NCBI GenBank assembly: GCA_963691705.1
Contig: OY829541.1
Span: 57,087,931 to 57,151,930 of the forward strand
Direction of reading: 5' to 3'
Source of the DNA: Viola odorata
Taxonomy: Eukaryota; Streptophyta; Magnoliopsida; Malpighiales; Violaceae
DNA length: 64,000 bases
Both the position numbers and the translations under genes were made by a program. Positions within the stretch are counted from its first letter, which is position 1. Each line of letters opens with the position of its first letter. Of the stretch, positions 9,966 to 21,918 are shown piece after piece. The notes beneath the pieces are model-generated. The model had not been told where the DNA came from, searched no databases, and saw nothing but the letters and a program-made list of their open reading frames with translations.

Positions 9966-12900
9966 TCTATATTATATAAAAAGCACAAAGGAGTTTATTC
10001 CTTTAAATTACTATTATACCCTTAATTCATTAAAAAATTTAAGGGTGTAATAGACTTTTAATTTTTAAAATTACCCATTTATTAAAATTGAATAAATTTA
10101 TTATTCAACCATTTATTTAATTAATTAACCTACCTATTAAACCCTAAACCACAAAGCATCTATTAGACTTTAAATTTATATTAAATATTTTTTTGATAGT
10201 ATGAAAAATGAAAGAAGGTGATTTTATATTATGAAATATTCACATTATAATATTAAATTATAATTAACAAAAAAAAATTAAATAATTTAATAATTGAAAT
10301 ACTAAAATACAAAAGAGAAAGATAATTTATTGAAGAAGTAGAATATGTTAAATGTCGAAACTATCTTCCTATGAAATTATTCTTGCGAACTTTTACTTTT
10401 ATATTTTTTTTTAATTTATCATTTTTTGTGAAATTGGCATGGGTTATAAAAATATTTCCTTGGTTGATTACCAACAAGTTCCTCACTATATTCAAAGAGG
10501 TTGTGGGAGATCAATTTATGTAATGTACTGGTGGAGCTACAATATCAGAAATATCCTTAACAGTATGGAATTGCAAAACAGTCACAATGAGTAAAATATA
10601 AGTTAATCTATTTTTAAATGTAAATTATTTGTTAAATGTAAAAAATATATTTTAATCTATTTTTAAATCTAAATTATTTTAAGTATTATTATATTATTTT
10701 AAAAATAATATTCTTTATTCGAGTTAATATTTTTTATTTTATTTTATTATTTTAATTTAGTAAAGTGATTGATTTTAAAAGTGTTAAAGAAACATAAACT
10801 AGATAAAAATGACAAATAAATGGTAATATCTATACTTTTTCTAACATAAATTATATAGTAAAATAAAGAACAATACTTATGAGAATAATTGAGAAGTCTA
10901 TTTACAAGTATTGAAAATATTATCCATATATTATCAAAATAATTTACATTAATTTTATTTTTATGAAAGAAATATTATATATTGTACATAAAATATTTTC
11001 TACATGGGTTAATAGTATTTATTTTATTTTAATTATTTAACTATAATTTGAAGGCAGTAAATGGTTTATTTTTTCAGAAAAAATATATTTAAAGTTAAGA
11101 AAATCATAAAACAACTATAAGTGACAAATAAAAAGAGAATTTATAACCTTTCCTAAAATTAATTTAGTGACAAAAGTTGATTAATGAGTTTGAACAATAT
11201 AAAAGGATTAAGTTAGATAATTTAAAAGAGATACTGAAAATTAATATTTTAAAATCTAATCATCAAATAGTTATAGTTATACATTTTCCTCCAATATTTA
11301 TAATTTTTTTCAACTTTTTACTATTTATTTTTTATTTTTTAACCACTTATAATGTTATATTAAAACGTTTTAGGATATTATAGGGTTTCTAATGTAAGTC
11401 TTAAAACTATAGTGTCCCAAGTGAAAGATTTTTTAAAATATAAAACAAATTATGTAGTTTACCCTAAAATATGTGCTAGGTAAAGTAATAAGATTTTTAA
11501 AAAAAAACAATTGGTTATATTGTTAGTTATCATTATAATATCATGGATAGACCATATGATGTACGTCATCAAGATAACATCCGATAGGTACATAAAATAT
11601 ATTAAATAAATATTTATTATAAACTTGAAGTCGTTAGAACGTTAAAGTTAAATTAACTTTGAGATAAAATAGAGTTACAATGAGTAACCTTTTAAATCTT
11701 TTAATTAAAAATTAAAATTAAATGACACAAGTCTAAATCTCACCTCTGTCTATAAAAAAAAACGTGCAATTCAATATGCCTGAGTCATATATAAAAAATA
11801 ACAATAAAATAAATTGATTAATAGGTAGTTACTAATTTATAAGTTATCATTATACCTAAAATAATTAAATAAATATTTATCGTAAACTTAAAGTCCTTAA
11901 ACCTTAAACTTAAATTAGTTTTTCAATTAATAACAAATGGATGAGGTTAAATTTGTGTAACCTAATAGACTGCTGTAAAAGTACACAGAAGATTTCACTC
12001 ATGGATCTTTAATGCGAGTGACGAATGTTGATGAAGTTGATATAATTAAGAAAATTAAATAAGAAATAATGTTCTAAGCCATAAGTTATAGCAAAAAAAA
12101 GGCCAAAAGTTATGGATTAAATGAGATACATAAATTTCCTAACGTTATTATCATCCTAATCTAATAAAATATATTTTAAAATTAAAATAGTTTATTTATT
12201 TATAATAGTAATAATAGTTTCATGACTAATAACTATTACTACTATTATTATTCTAATCCAACAGATTAAGAAAATATATTTTTTCTTTCAAAAGATAACA
12301 AAATATGATCTTATTACGAAAAGAAGAAAAAAATAAAGGATAAATATAGTAATAAAATTCTTCCTTTTATTAAATTATAATCACAATTATTTTTAATTAT
12401 TATTATTGTTGTTGTTATTTTTTATTTCATGCGTTTTCATTGTTAGAATAAGAACTAGAAAAAAATGAGAGAGAAAAGAAAAAAAAAACAAAGTGTAAAG
12501 TGATAATTATTTTTAGTTAAAAATAAAAAATCTATATAAAAATATGTAAAATAAACAAGAAATTATTTTACCTCAATAAACTATTTTTCAATAAAAAAAA
12601 CTATGAAATCCTTTTTATAACGTATTATTCTTAAAAATATATATATACACAAGTTTGATTTCGTAAAATTTGTAATGGTAAGGAATTATTTTTTCTTAGC
12701 TAATTATGTGATTTTTTTTCATATATAAACATGAAAAAAAATAGTTTGTACATTTACTTAAACCATAATTTTTAATTAAATATTAAACTTAATTTTTTAT
12801 TGAGTTTGAATCTTCAAAGAAAAATTCATTAGTGGTTGTTTTTAAATAATTGCATAATTATTTACAATATTTGGAAAACTTAAATAAAAATAATATGAAA

Positions 12901-13231
12901 CATCATTTTAAACATTTAAATTTTAATTTGTAAAAGTAATTTACTTAATTGAGTTAAAATTGTTTTAATTCTAAGAGGTTAAAATTAATTATTTCAGAAT
13001 TAATACAAGATTTTTTCGTTGACACTTGCATTAGAACATTAATAACAATACAAATATATTTAAGCACCATAGTAAAAAATTATGTTAATCCTATTTTCGG
13101 AAATATTATTAAAAAAATTATATTATACCAAAAATATATTTGTGTGAAATACTCTTTTGTACATAAATTTTATAGTTTAATATTTTTAAATAAATTTTGC
13201 ACGTGCAACGCCACGTGCCAAAATAACCTAA
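9966..13231 (+). mobile_element. non-autonomous Helitron, about 3.27 kb
   Basis: The 5' end is TCTATATTATATAAAAAGC directly after an A. The 3' end is CTAA directly before a T, so insertion was between A and T without duplication. Nine nt before CTAA is a 7-bp-stem hairpin (GCACGTG 13199-13205, loop CAACGC, CACGTGC 13212-13218). These three features define Helitrons. The AT-rich interior has no Rep/helicase frame. A less AT-rich patch at about 10435-10590 may be captured host or Helitron coding sequence, but I cannot identify it. Confidence 0.75.
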
Positions 13232-14058
13232 TAAGTATAAAAATCATCGTTAAACTTTTAATAATGTAGTATGATTAATGGGTGGAAAATAATTGAGACA
13301 AAACTCAGGCAACGAGAGACAAAAGGGTGAAAACAACAAAAAAACTAATAGTCAATCCGCAAAATTGTTGAATACTTCTATCTAATTTATTTTGTAGATT
13401 TTGTTTTTGTTCTCATGTCATGTCTATTTATCAGTAAAGGCAAATATAATTATAAAATATATAGAGAAATAAGAAAAATAGTTTATAAAATGTTACTTTT
13501 GACTCTGATAGTTCAAAAAAATTGCAATATAAGTCTATAGTTTTTAAAAGTTACAGTTTTAATCTTTATAATAATTTACAAAATTAAATAAAATATTAAA
13601 AAATTGTAAAAATATATGAAATTTAGACCCAAAATAAAGGTAACAGATATGTGAAAACCTAAGATAATTAATAGTTTAACTTTTATTTACAATTTATTTT
13701 TAAATTTTTATTTTCTTTTAATTTTTCTTATAATTTTCTTTTAAGTTTTAGTAGATTGGACTCTCCGATATTTATTATGTTTTCCCACATAATTTTTTAA
13801 ATTATTTTACAATTTTTTTAAAAAAATTAACTATTAAAAATGTTAAAATTGTATCTTTTAGGAAACTATAATATTTATATTCTAAAATTTTGACCTATAG
13901 AGATAAAAGTAAAACTTTTCATGAAATATAATTTTTTAAAATTAATTTACCCTAATATAAAAAATAATATAACTAAAGTGTACTGACATTATATGTGTGG
14001 ATACTTTTTATTCGTTATATGAAGAATAGTTTATCTATTTTCTTTTTCTTTTTCATAT
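13232..14058. other. AT-rich intergenic DNA, nothing recognised
   Basis: Homopolymer-rich AT sequence between the Helitron 3' end and the copia LTR. No frame, RNA gene or transposon terminus was found. Confidence 0.5.
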
Positions 14059-14195
14059 TGTTAGAATAGTATATGTATTTGTATATGTATACGGTGTACG
14101 TATTGGTAGAAGTAGAGTATAGTGTACAAACTATATATATGTGTATACCCGTTGTTTTAATGGTAAGAAATCACTATTCTTCAGTTGGTTTTACA
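14059..14195 (+). repeat. copia 5' LTR (137 bp, inferred bounds)
   Basis: Bounds follow from TG (TGTTAGAATAG, a usual copia LTR start) and CA directly before the primer-binding site. The partner LTR is not in the window, so the left bound is an inference. Confidence 0.5.
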
Positions 14196-14208
14196 TGGTA
14201 GCGGAGCC
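14196..14208 (+). promoter_or_regulatory. primer-binding site of the copia element
   Basis: Reads TGGTAGCGGAGCC. It differs at two positions from the usual initiator-tRNA-Met-complementary TGGTATCAGAGCC and sits directly after the LTR. Confidence 0.65.
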
Positions 14209-15091
14209 ATTTATTAGAAAAGTGAAACTCTCTCTGTCTGTCTCTCTGTCCGACCACTTCCCGGCTGTTTGGATTCTCACCGCCCCGACAGCAAGGAGCA
14301 GAATGACGAATCGAGGCGGGAGTAACTGGAATCACGACGTTCTGATCACGGACGTGCCGCCACACGCGGCTTGAGCACTCCGACCGCCTCCCCACAGACC
14401 GGCGCGTGACTGGCCGTCCGGCCACCGCTGACCTCGCCGTCGGTCGGGTTCTTCTCGTCTCGTCACTCCGGTCAAGTATCTAGGGTCGTCTTGGTAGTTC
14501 AACGACATTTGTTGTTCGTTCTTTTGAAATTCCGAAGTTGCCCTTGGGTGTTACTGTTCATTTCAGGTTCGTATTGATATTCCCTTGCTTTATGCTCTGA
14601 ATTTGTCACTGGTTCTTCTTGTTGGCTGATTTGTATCAATTTGCTCTGGATTTATTTCATATTTGCTGCGCATTTGTACTGTATTTGCTATTAAAGATGG
14701 CAGAGAATAAAGAAATTATTGTTGCTGCTCCTCTTGCTCCATTGTTGATTGTTCCTAATTTAAGTAAAATTACAGAGCATAAATTGAATCATACTAATTT
14801 TCTTGAGTGGAGAAAGACAATTAAATTGTATCTCCATAGTATTGGAAAAGTTAATCATTGGAATGAGGATCCTCCAACTAATGAGAATGGGCAGATTTGG
14901 GTAAGGGAGGATGCTCAATTATTTTTGCAAATCTAGAATTCTATGGATAGTGAAATTATTGGGTTGGTTAATCATTGTGAAACTGTGAAGGAGCTAGTTG
15001 ATTATCTGGAATTCTTATACTCTGGTAAAGGGAATGTATCTCGGATGTATGATATGTGCATAGCCTTCTATCGAGCTGAGAAGGAAGGGAA

Positions 15092-17499
15092 TGTTGGAGA
15101 AATAAAGACCCGCCCGAGTGTTTCTTAATGGAATGATACTGTCCGCTTTGGGCCTGAGCCCGCACGGTTTTTACAAAAGTCATCATTCCATTAAGAAGAT
15201 CCACTCCTCTTATATTTAGTCTTTATTTCTCTTTTCTTTCCGATGTGGGACTTTAGTTCGCACACTGATCGTCAGTCAAATAGAGATTTATAATGCCTGA
15301 AAATGTGTGCACAATGGATAATGTGTACAGTGATAGTCAGGGTCGAACACAGGGATTGAGAGAGACTGATTCAAGGTCTTGAATGAAATCACAAGACAAA
15401 AGCATGTAAAGTAACACTCGGGGGGGTTTTACTTGGCTGAACTAGTCAGCCAAGAGAGATTGGGAGCTAAAAATTTCTAACTAAGAAAGCAGTATTCGGG
15501 ACCTTAAGTTGTCAATTCGGGGTCCCGAATGATAAAGCAAAGTAAATCAGTGAATAAATTCGAAAATAATAAAACAGGGTAATAATTAAACACAAGTAAT
15601 CAGATGGAGAAGGATCTTAGCAAAGACATTCTTGGGTTGCATTCGGGGTCCCGATCGTCATCAGCACAAGGATATTCTATTCAAGACATCATAGAAATGA
15701 CATAGGGACCAGATTCCTCGGATATCCCCTACTTTTCTCTTAAGAGAAACTACCCCCCGTTTCCACATATGAGGTAGTCTTGACAGTTTGCCATCCCTCC
15801 AGGCACGAATGCGGGAGGGCCATACTCAAACTACCCAAGAAGATAAGAAAAGACAGATCTAGAGCTAAAAGTCCCTCAGTTTGTCAGGCTCGTGACCTCA
15901 CTCTAATCAATTACTCACCCTATCTATTCGAGACCACTTCAGCGCAGTCAAGACTAAACAGACGCCTACTTATTCCATGCAATTTTCCTTCCGTATTCAT
16001 CACAAATATGGCAGCATTTACACAAAATAATAATCAGTTGATCAAGCCTCAAATTATTTCATGCGAAGATGTAATTAAAACGACAAGTAATTGAATATGG
16101 CAGCAAGAATATGCTAAGCACATTAAGGCCTCGAATCTGCCCTTGCAACCCTTGAATTACCCTTGCTAAGAATTAAAGATTTAGCTACTCATGCTTGAAG
16201 ATAAATAAATAACAATTAAAGAAAGCATAATAAGTAAATAAATAGATTAAGGGAAGAAGACTTTGTTACTAAAAACCGTTTGAAGCCAGGCGGCAAGGTT
16301 GAAGGAAGCTAACAAGAACTAGAGAGATAAACTAGAGAGAAGTCTAAGAAAAACCTATTCTACTAATTCTCCAAATTATATTGTGTCGTGGGAGATGATC
16401 TAAACTACTCCTTGGATGCCCTTTATAAGCTAGAGCTTCTAAGAACAAAATATCTTCAGCCCAAACTAGAGACAAAATGCATTTAAGGAAAGCCTATTAA
16501 TATGGATCTATGTTCCTTAAATCACAAAGCTGAAAAAGCACAAAGCTGATTTTCAAGGTCTGATTTGTCCAGCTTTGGTAGGTCTGGACTCTGGACTGGG
16601 CTCAAGGGCTGAAATGGTCAGAGGGTAGGTATTTTGTGATCAGTGCAGAATGGTCAGAATAGTGTCAGAGGGATCACATGGGAGCTTTGGCAAGAGGACA
16701 CGTGGAAATGCCGATCTTTACCCTTCGGGGTCCCGAATGGAGAATCCGATTCGGGACCTTGAACGCTCTTCTGGACTCGGGACCTTGAAGCTCAAATTCG
16801 CACAAAATGCTCCAAAAATGCATGTTTTTGCATAAACTCCCTTTTTAGGCCTAGATCTGCAATAGTAATGAAAACAAGGGTAAATTAGCATAATCATGCC
16901 TTAAATTGATGGAATAATGGAGGAAAAATCATGCATAAATACACGCTATCACACACCCCAACAATCTCCCCCTTGAACTAAGTACCACCAAGCCCACCAT
17001 CTGAGCCCAACAATCTCCCTCTCAAACGAAGCCCTACATAGTCCTCAACAGGACCCACCAACTTCAAGTTCCTCTCGGAGATTCACTGTACTTAAAGTTC
17101 AACGTCAAACTGAGTTAGCCCACCAATTTGGCCCATCAACTTGCACGAAGTATGAAATTCACCCATCATACTTCGGGCTCAATCTATTGGCCCATCAGTT
17201 TGGAGATTCGTTGTGTGCCGCTACTGAACCAGACCCCGTGCACTGGGTCTGGGCCACCATCAGCATACTCGTCCCACCAATCCATCGGATCTACTCCACA
17301 AGCCCATCGAACCATCAGCTCCGCTACCATTTGTTGGAGAAATAAAGACCCACTCGAATCTCTCTTAATGGAATGATACTGTCTGCACGCACGATTTTCA
17401 CAAAATGCCTCATTCCATTAAGAAGATCAACTCCTCTTATATTTAGTCTTTATTTCTCTTTTCTTTCCGATGTGGGACTTTAGTTTGCACACCCCAACA
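15092..17499 (-). mobile_element. TRIM (terminal-repeat retrotransposon in miniature), itself interrupted
   Basis: LTRs start TGTTGGAG and end CCCAACA: LTR1 is 15092-15265 plus 16957-16963, LTR2 is 17332-17499. An exact 5-bp duplication GGGAA flanks the element. Without the solo LTR it is about 0.72 kb with a ~368-bp non-coding interior. Read on the minus strand, a primer-binding site (ATGGTAGCGGAGC, 17318-17330) follows LTR2 and a purine tract (AAGGGGGAGAT) precedes LTR1. These features define a TRIM. Confidence 0.85.
15266..16951 (-). mobile_element. solo LTR of a gypsy-type element, 1686 bp
   Basis: Starts TGATCG and ends GCTATCA, with an exact 5-bp duplication CACAC on both sides (15261-15265 and 16952-16956), placed inside LTR1 of the TRIM. 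It is related along its length, in reverse orientation, to the LTR at 17843-19556. No internal domain remains, so it probably arose by LTR-LTR recombination. It contains several copies of TTCGGGACC/GGTCCCGAA words. Confidence 0.85.
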
Positions 17500-17765
17500 G
17501 GGAAATCCCTTATGAACTACTTTATGGATTTCAAGAAAACCTATGAGGAACTAAACATGTTGTTGCCTTTTAGTGCTGACATTAAAGTGCAACAGACTCA
17601 GAGAGAACAGATGGCTACAATGAGTTTCCTTGCGGGCCTCTCTTCAGAGTTTGAGACTGCAAAGTCTCAAATCCTATCTAGTGGTGACATCCCCTCTCTC
17701 TAGGAAGCTTTCAGTCGGATATTGCGAACTGAGAGTACTCTACCCTCTCAGGATACCACTTCCCT

Positions 17766-19556
17766 GGTTGTACTCTGTTTTGGGACTGTTTTAAAATTTT
17801 GTGAATGTTCGAGGGCGAGCATTGGGCAGTGTGGGGATTATTTGATAGCATGTTTTTATGCATGATTTTCTCCCCATTTTCTCACCCATTTAAGGCATGA
17901 TTCTGCTAATTTACCCTTGTTTTCATTACTTTTGCAGATTTAGGCCTAAAAAGGGAGTTTATGCGAAAAGATGCATTTTTGGGGGATTTTGTGCAGTTTT
18001 TAGCTACGAGACCCAGAGTCGAGGTCCCGAGTCCAATGCAGTGTTCAAGGTCCCGAATCGGATTCTCCATTCGGGACCCCGAAGGGTGAAGAATGACATT
18101 TCCACGTGTCCTCTTGCCAGAGCTTCCATGTGCCTCCTCTGACACTGTTCTGACGCTCTGCACTGACCACCAAATACCTACCGCTCTAACCATTTCAGCC
18201 CTTGAGTCCAGTCCAGACCTGCCCAAAGCTGGGAAAATCAGACATCTTTATGTTTTTTCAGCTTTGTGCTTTAAGGAGCATGGATCCACTTTCTTAGGCT
18301 TTCAATTAATGCATTTTGCCCCTAGTTTTAGGCTGAAGATATTTTGTGCTTAGAGCTCCACTATATAAAGGGCATCTAAGAGTAGTTTAGGGCATCTTGG
18401 ATCATCCATGATCATTTAGTTTTTAGGAAGAACACTCTTAGACTTCTCTCTAGTTTCTCTCTAGTTCTTGTTAGCTTCCTTCATCCTTGCCGCCGGGCTT
18501 CAAACGTTTTATGCTTTCTTTAATTGTTATCTGTTCATCTTCAAGCATGAGTAGCTAAATATTTAATTCTTAGCAAAGGGTTATTCAAGGGCTGCAGGGG
18601 CAGATTCGAGGCCTAAACATTCTTAATATATTTTTGATGCCATATTCAATTGCTTATCATTTTAATTATAATTTCACTTGGGGTAATTAGAGGTTTGATC
18701 AACTGATTATTACTTTGTGTGAATACTGCCATCTTTGTGATAAATACGAAAGGAAAGTTGCATGGAACAAGTAGACATCTATTTAGTCTTGACTGCGCTG
18801 AAGTGGTCTCGAATAGATAGGGTGGGTAGTTGATTAGAGCGAGGCCACGAGCTTGACAAACTGAGGGACTTTTAGCTCTAGATCTGTCTTTTCTTATCTT
18901 CATGGGCGGTTTGAGTATGACCCTCCCGCATTCGTGCCTGGGGGGATGGCAAACTGTCAAGACTACCTCATATGTGGAAACGGGGGGTAGTTTTTCTTAA
19001 GAGAAAAGTAGGGGATATCCGAGGAATCTGGTCCCTATGTCATTTCTATGATGCCTTGAATAGAATACCCTTGAGCCGATGACAATCTGGTCCCGAATGC
19101 AACCCAAGAATACCTTTTGCTAAGATCTTTCTCTACCTGATTATTTGTGCTTGTTTCACTTTATGTTTTATTAATTCTGAATTTGTTCACTGATTTGCTA
19201 TATTTTTACATTCGAGACCCCGAATGTGACATTCGGGACCCCGAACCTTGCTTTCTTAGATAAACTTGTTAGCTCCAAATCTCTCTTGACCAAATCGTTT
19301 GGTCAAGTAAAACCCCCCCTGATTGTTACTTTTTGTGCCTTTGTCCCCCGAATACATTCAAGACCTTGAATCCATTCAAGATCTTGAATTCTGTTTTGTT
19401 TCTTTTATTGTTTTATTTTATAATCTGGCCTTGTCTAGTGTAAGTCTTCACCAATCTCTATGGATCGATCCTCTTGCCACTGTCTTCAATCTATTTTGTT
19501 GCATGTGATAAGTTGTAATAATTTGTTTGATCGTGCCCTCGACAAGCGCGCTATCA
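17766..19556 (+). mobile_element. gypsy-type fragment: 3' internal end, polypurine tract and LTR
   Basis: The LTR runs 17843-19556 (TGATAGC...GCTATCA, 1714 bp). Directly before it is GGCAGTGTGGGGATTATT (17825-17842), a polypurine tract like that of the Athila-like element in this window. About 60 bp of internal sequence precede it. The left junction with copia gag is imprecise (about 17760-17770) and no duplication is visible, so a larger element was truncated here, together with loss of copia sequence. Confidence 0.7.
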
Positions 19557-21918
19557 ACTACCTCTCTGTTTGAAGCGCACTGTCATTTGGGACATCCATG
19601 TATGCAGTATCTACGACAATTGTGTCCACAATTCAAGTCTGCTACTTCTCTTGATTGTGATTCTTGTCATTTTGTGAAACATCATCGCACGTCTTTGGGT
19701 CCGCGTACTAGTAAACGTGCAAATTCTGCTTTTGAATTAGTTCATTCAGATGTTTGGGGTCCATGTCCTGTAACCTCCAAACCCGGATTTAGATATTTTA
19801 TAACATTTGTGGATGATTATTCTAGAATGACTTGGATTTATTTTATGAAGAATCGTTCTGAGGTGTTTTCTCACTTTTGTGCATTTTGTACTGAGATTCA
19901 AACTCAGTTTGGTATATCTGTTCGTATGCTGCGAAGTGATAATGCTAAGGAATATATGTCTGAACTCTTTCATAGGTATATGACTCAGCATGGTATCTTG
20001 CATCAGACTTCATGTGTTGACACACCATCTCAGAATGGTGTGGCTGAGAGGAAGAATAGACACCTTCTAGAAACTGCTCGTGCTCTTTTATTTCAGAATA
20101 AGCTCTCTAAGTAATTTTGGGCTGACGTTGTTTCTACAACATGTTTCTTGATTAACAGGATGCCGTCTGCAGCTCTAGATGATGGTATTCCAATCACCGT
20201 TCTTGCCCATAGAAAACCATTATTCCCCATTGAGCCAAAGATTTTTGGTAGCACATGTTATGTTCGTGATGTTCGTCCTCACATCACAAAGTTGGACCCT
20301 AAGGCGTTGAAGTGTGTCTTCTTGGGATAATCCCGGCTTCAGAAGGGATACAGATGCTACTCTCCGGATCTCCAAAAGTACCTTGTGTCTACTGATGTTG
20401 CCTTCTCTGAACAAGTATCATTCTTCTCATCTCATCCTACTCCCACTCGACAGGATGATGATCATGATGATGATGATTGGCTAGTTTATTCCTCCACCCC
20501 TTTAGGTGATTCTGAGCAACCCTCTACTAGTACTATCCTGAGTCAGCCTTCTTCTTCGTGTACTTCTGCGGAACCTCTTGGAGAGAGTGTCCCAATTCAG
20601 CATCCTGATCTTCCAGTTATGAGAGACCCACCTTGTAGTGATACTCTTGTACCATCTGCAACACCAATTGATACATGTCCTCCACCAGATTCCTCGTCAC
20701 CTGATCCACCTACTAATCTGGATTTACCAATCAGTATTCACAAAGGTAAACGACACTGTAAATCTATCTACTCCATTGCTAACTATGTCTCTTATGATCA
20801 CCTGTCTTCTTCGACATGTGCTCTGATTTCCTCTCTAGATTCGGTTGTCGTTCCTAACACTATTCAAGAAGCATTGAATCATCCTGGTTGAAAAAATGCA
20901 ATGCTTGAGGAAATTATTGCTTTAGAGGATAACCAGACTTAGGATTTAGTGACTTTGCCCAAAGACAAGAAGGCGGTTGGATGCAGATGGGTCTTTGCAG
21001 TAAAAGTCAATCTTGATGGCTCTGTGGCACGACTTAAGGCCAGACTTGTTGCCAAAGGATATGCCCAAACATATGGGGTGGATTATTCAGACACCTTCTC
21101 TCCTATTGCCAAGTTATCCTCTGTTCGCTTGTTCATCTCTCTGGCTGCCTCCAGGGACTGGCCCCTACATCAGTTGGACATCAAGAATGATTTTCTTCAT
21201 GGTGACTTACAGGAAGAAGTCTATATGGAGCAACCACCTGGGTTTGTTGCTCAGGGGGAGTGTGGGAAAGTTTGTGACTTGAAGAAAGCATTATATGGTC
21301 TAAAACAGAGTCCTCGTGCCTGGTTTGGCAAGTTCAGTAAGGTAGTCTTAGAGTTTGGTATGCAAAAGAGTCAGTGTGATCATTCAGTCTTCCATAGAAG
21401 ATCTGCTGCTGGTATTATTCTGCTCGTGGTGTATGTGGATGACATTATTATTACAGGAGATGATAGTGTTGGGATCTCTCTACTCAAATCGTTCCTGCAT
21501 ACCAAGTTTAGTACCAAAGACTTGGGTCAGTTGAAATACTTTCTTGGGATAGAAGTTTCAAGGAGCAACAAAGGTATCTTCTTAACTTAGAGAAAGTATG
21601 TTCTTGATCTTCTTGCAGAAACAGGAAGTTGGGAGTCAAGCCTTGTAGCACACCCATGGCCTCCAATATTCATCTTACTAAAGATGATGGTGAATTGTTT
21701 GATGATCCTGAGAGGTACATGATATTAGTTGGGAAACTAAACTATCTCTACGTGACTCGTCCTTACATCACATTCGCGGTTAGTGTTGTCAGTCAATTCA
21801 TGTCTGCTCCAACAGATAAGCATTGGGAAACTCTAGAGCATATCTTGTGTTATTTGAAAGGGGCACCTGGTCTCGGGATACTATACATGATAAGATTTAA
21901 TTTTTTAGACGATCGGGA
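19557..21918 (+). pseudogene. copia pol remnant: integrase, reverse transcriptase, start of RNase H
   Basis: The integrase zinc-binding end (HCHLGHP...CDSCHFVKH) leads into a DDE core (HSDVWGP, SDNAKEY, NGVAERKNRHLLE). RT follows with GCRWVFAVKVN, QLDIKNDFLHGDL (catalytic block, usual A replaced by D or N) and YVDDIIITGDD. Stops lie at about 20112, 20328, 20889, 20940 and 21588. A frameshift lies near 21625, after which the segment KPCSTPMA...YLYVTRPYITFAVS...YLKGAPG continues. Several stops look like C-to-T changes (CAG to TAG, TGG to TGA/TAG), as expected for long-methylated DNA. Dead. Confidence 0.9.

Larger units (their letters stand above)
14697..17765 (+). pseudogene. copia gag, split by a TRIM
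   Basis: Retrotransposon capsid gene. The first part (14697-15091) starts MAENKE and has a copia gag N-terminal segment (LNHTNFLEWRKTIKLYL). The second part (17500-17765) continues with YFMDFKKTYEELNMLLP and an MSFLAGL motif. Between them lies the TRIM at 15092-17499, flanked by GGGAA. In-frame stops occur at about 14934 (TAG, probably from TGG) and 17701 (TAG, probably from CAG). The C-terminal zinc knuckle is absent, lost where the gypsy fragment joins near 17765. The family is clear from the conserved gag pattern; the gene is not functional. Confidence 0.8.
14059..21918 (+). mobile_element. decayed Ty1/copia retrotransposon (Ale-like), interrupted and 3'-truncated in this window
   Basis: Order on the plus strand: short LTR, PBS, gag, [TRIM with solo LTR], rest of gag, [gypsy LTR fragment], integrase, reverse transcriptase, start of RNase H. 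IN before RT is the copia arrangement. Zinc-knuckle, protease and early integrase sequence is missing where the gypsy fragment sits. Seven in-frame stops and at least one frameshift make it dead. At 21918 it meets the LTR of element A; if A inserted here, the copia 3' end lies beyond the right edge. Confidence 0.85.

Noticed and set aside
17843..19556. LTR pair with 15266-16951 forming one complete element
   Set aside because: The two LTRs are in opposite orientation, clearly diverged, and the first has its own CACAC duplication, so they are separate insertions.
20453..20480. GAT microsatellite as a separate feature
   Set aside because: It is a short Asp-coding run inside the copia pol remnant.
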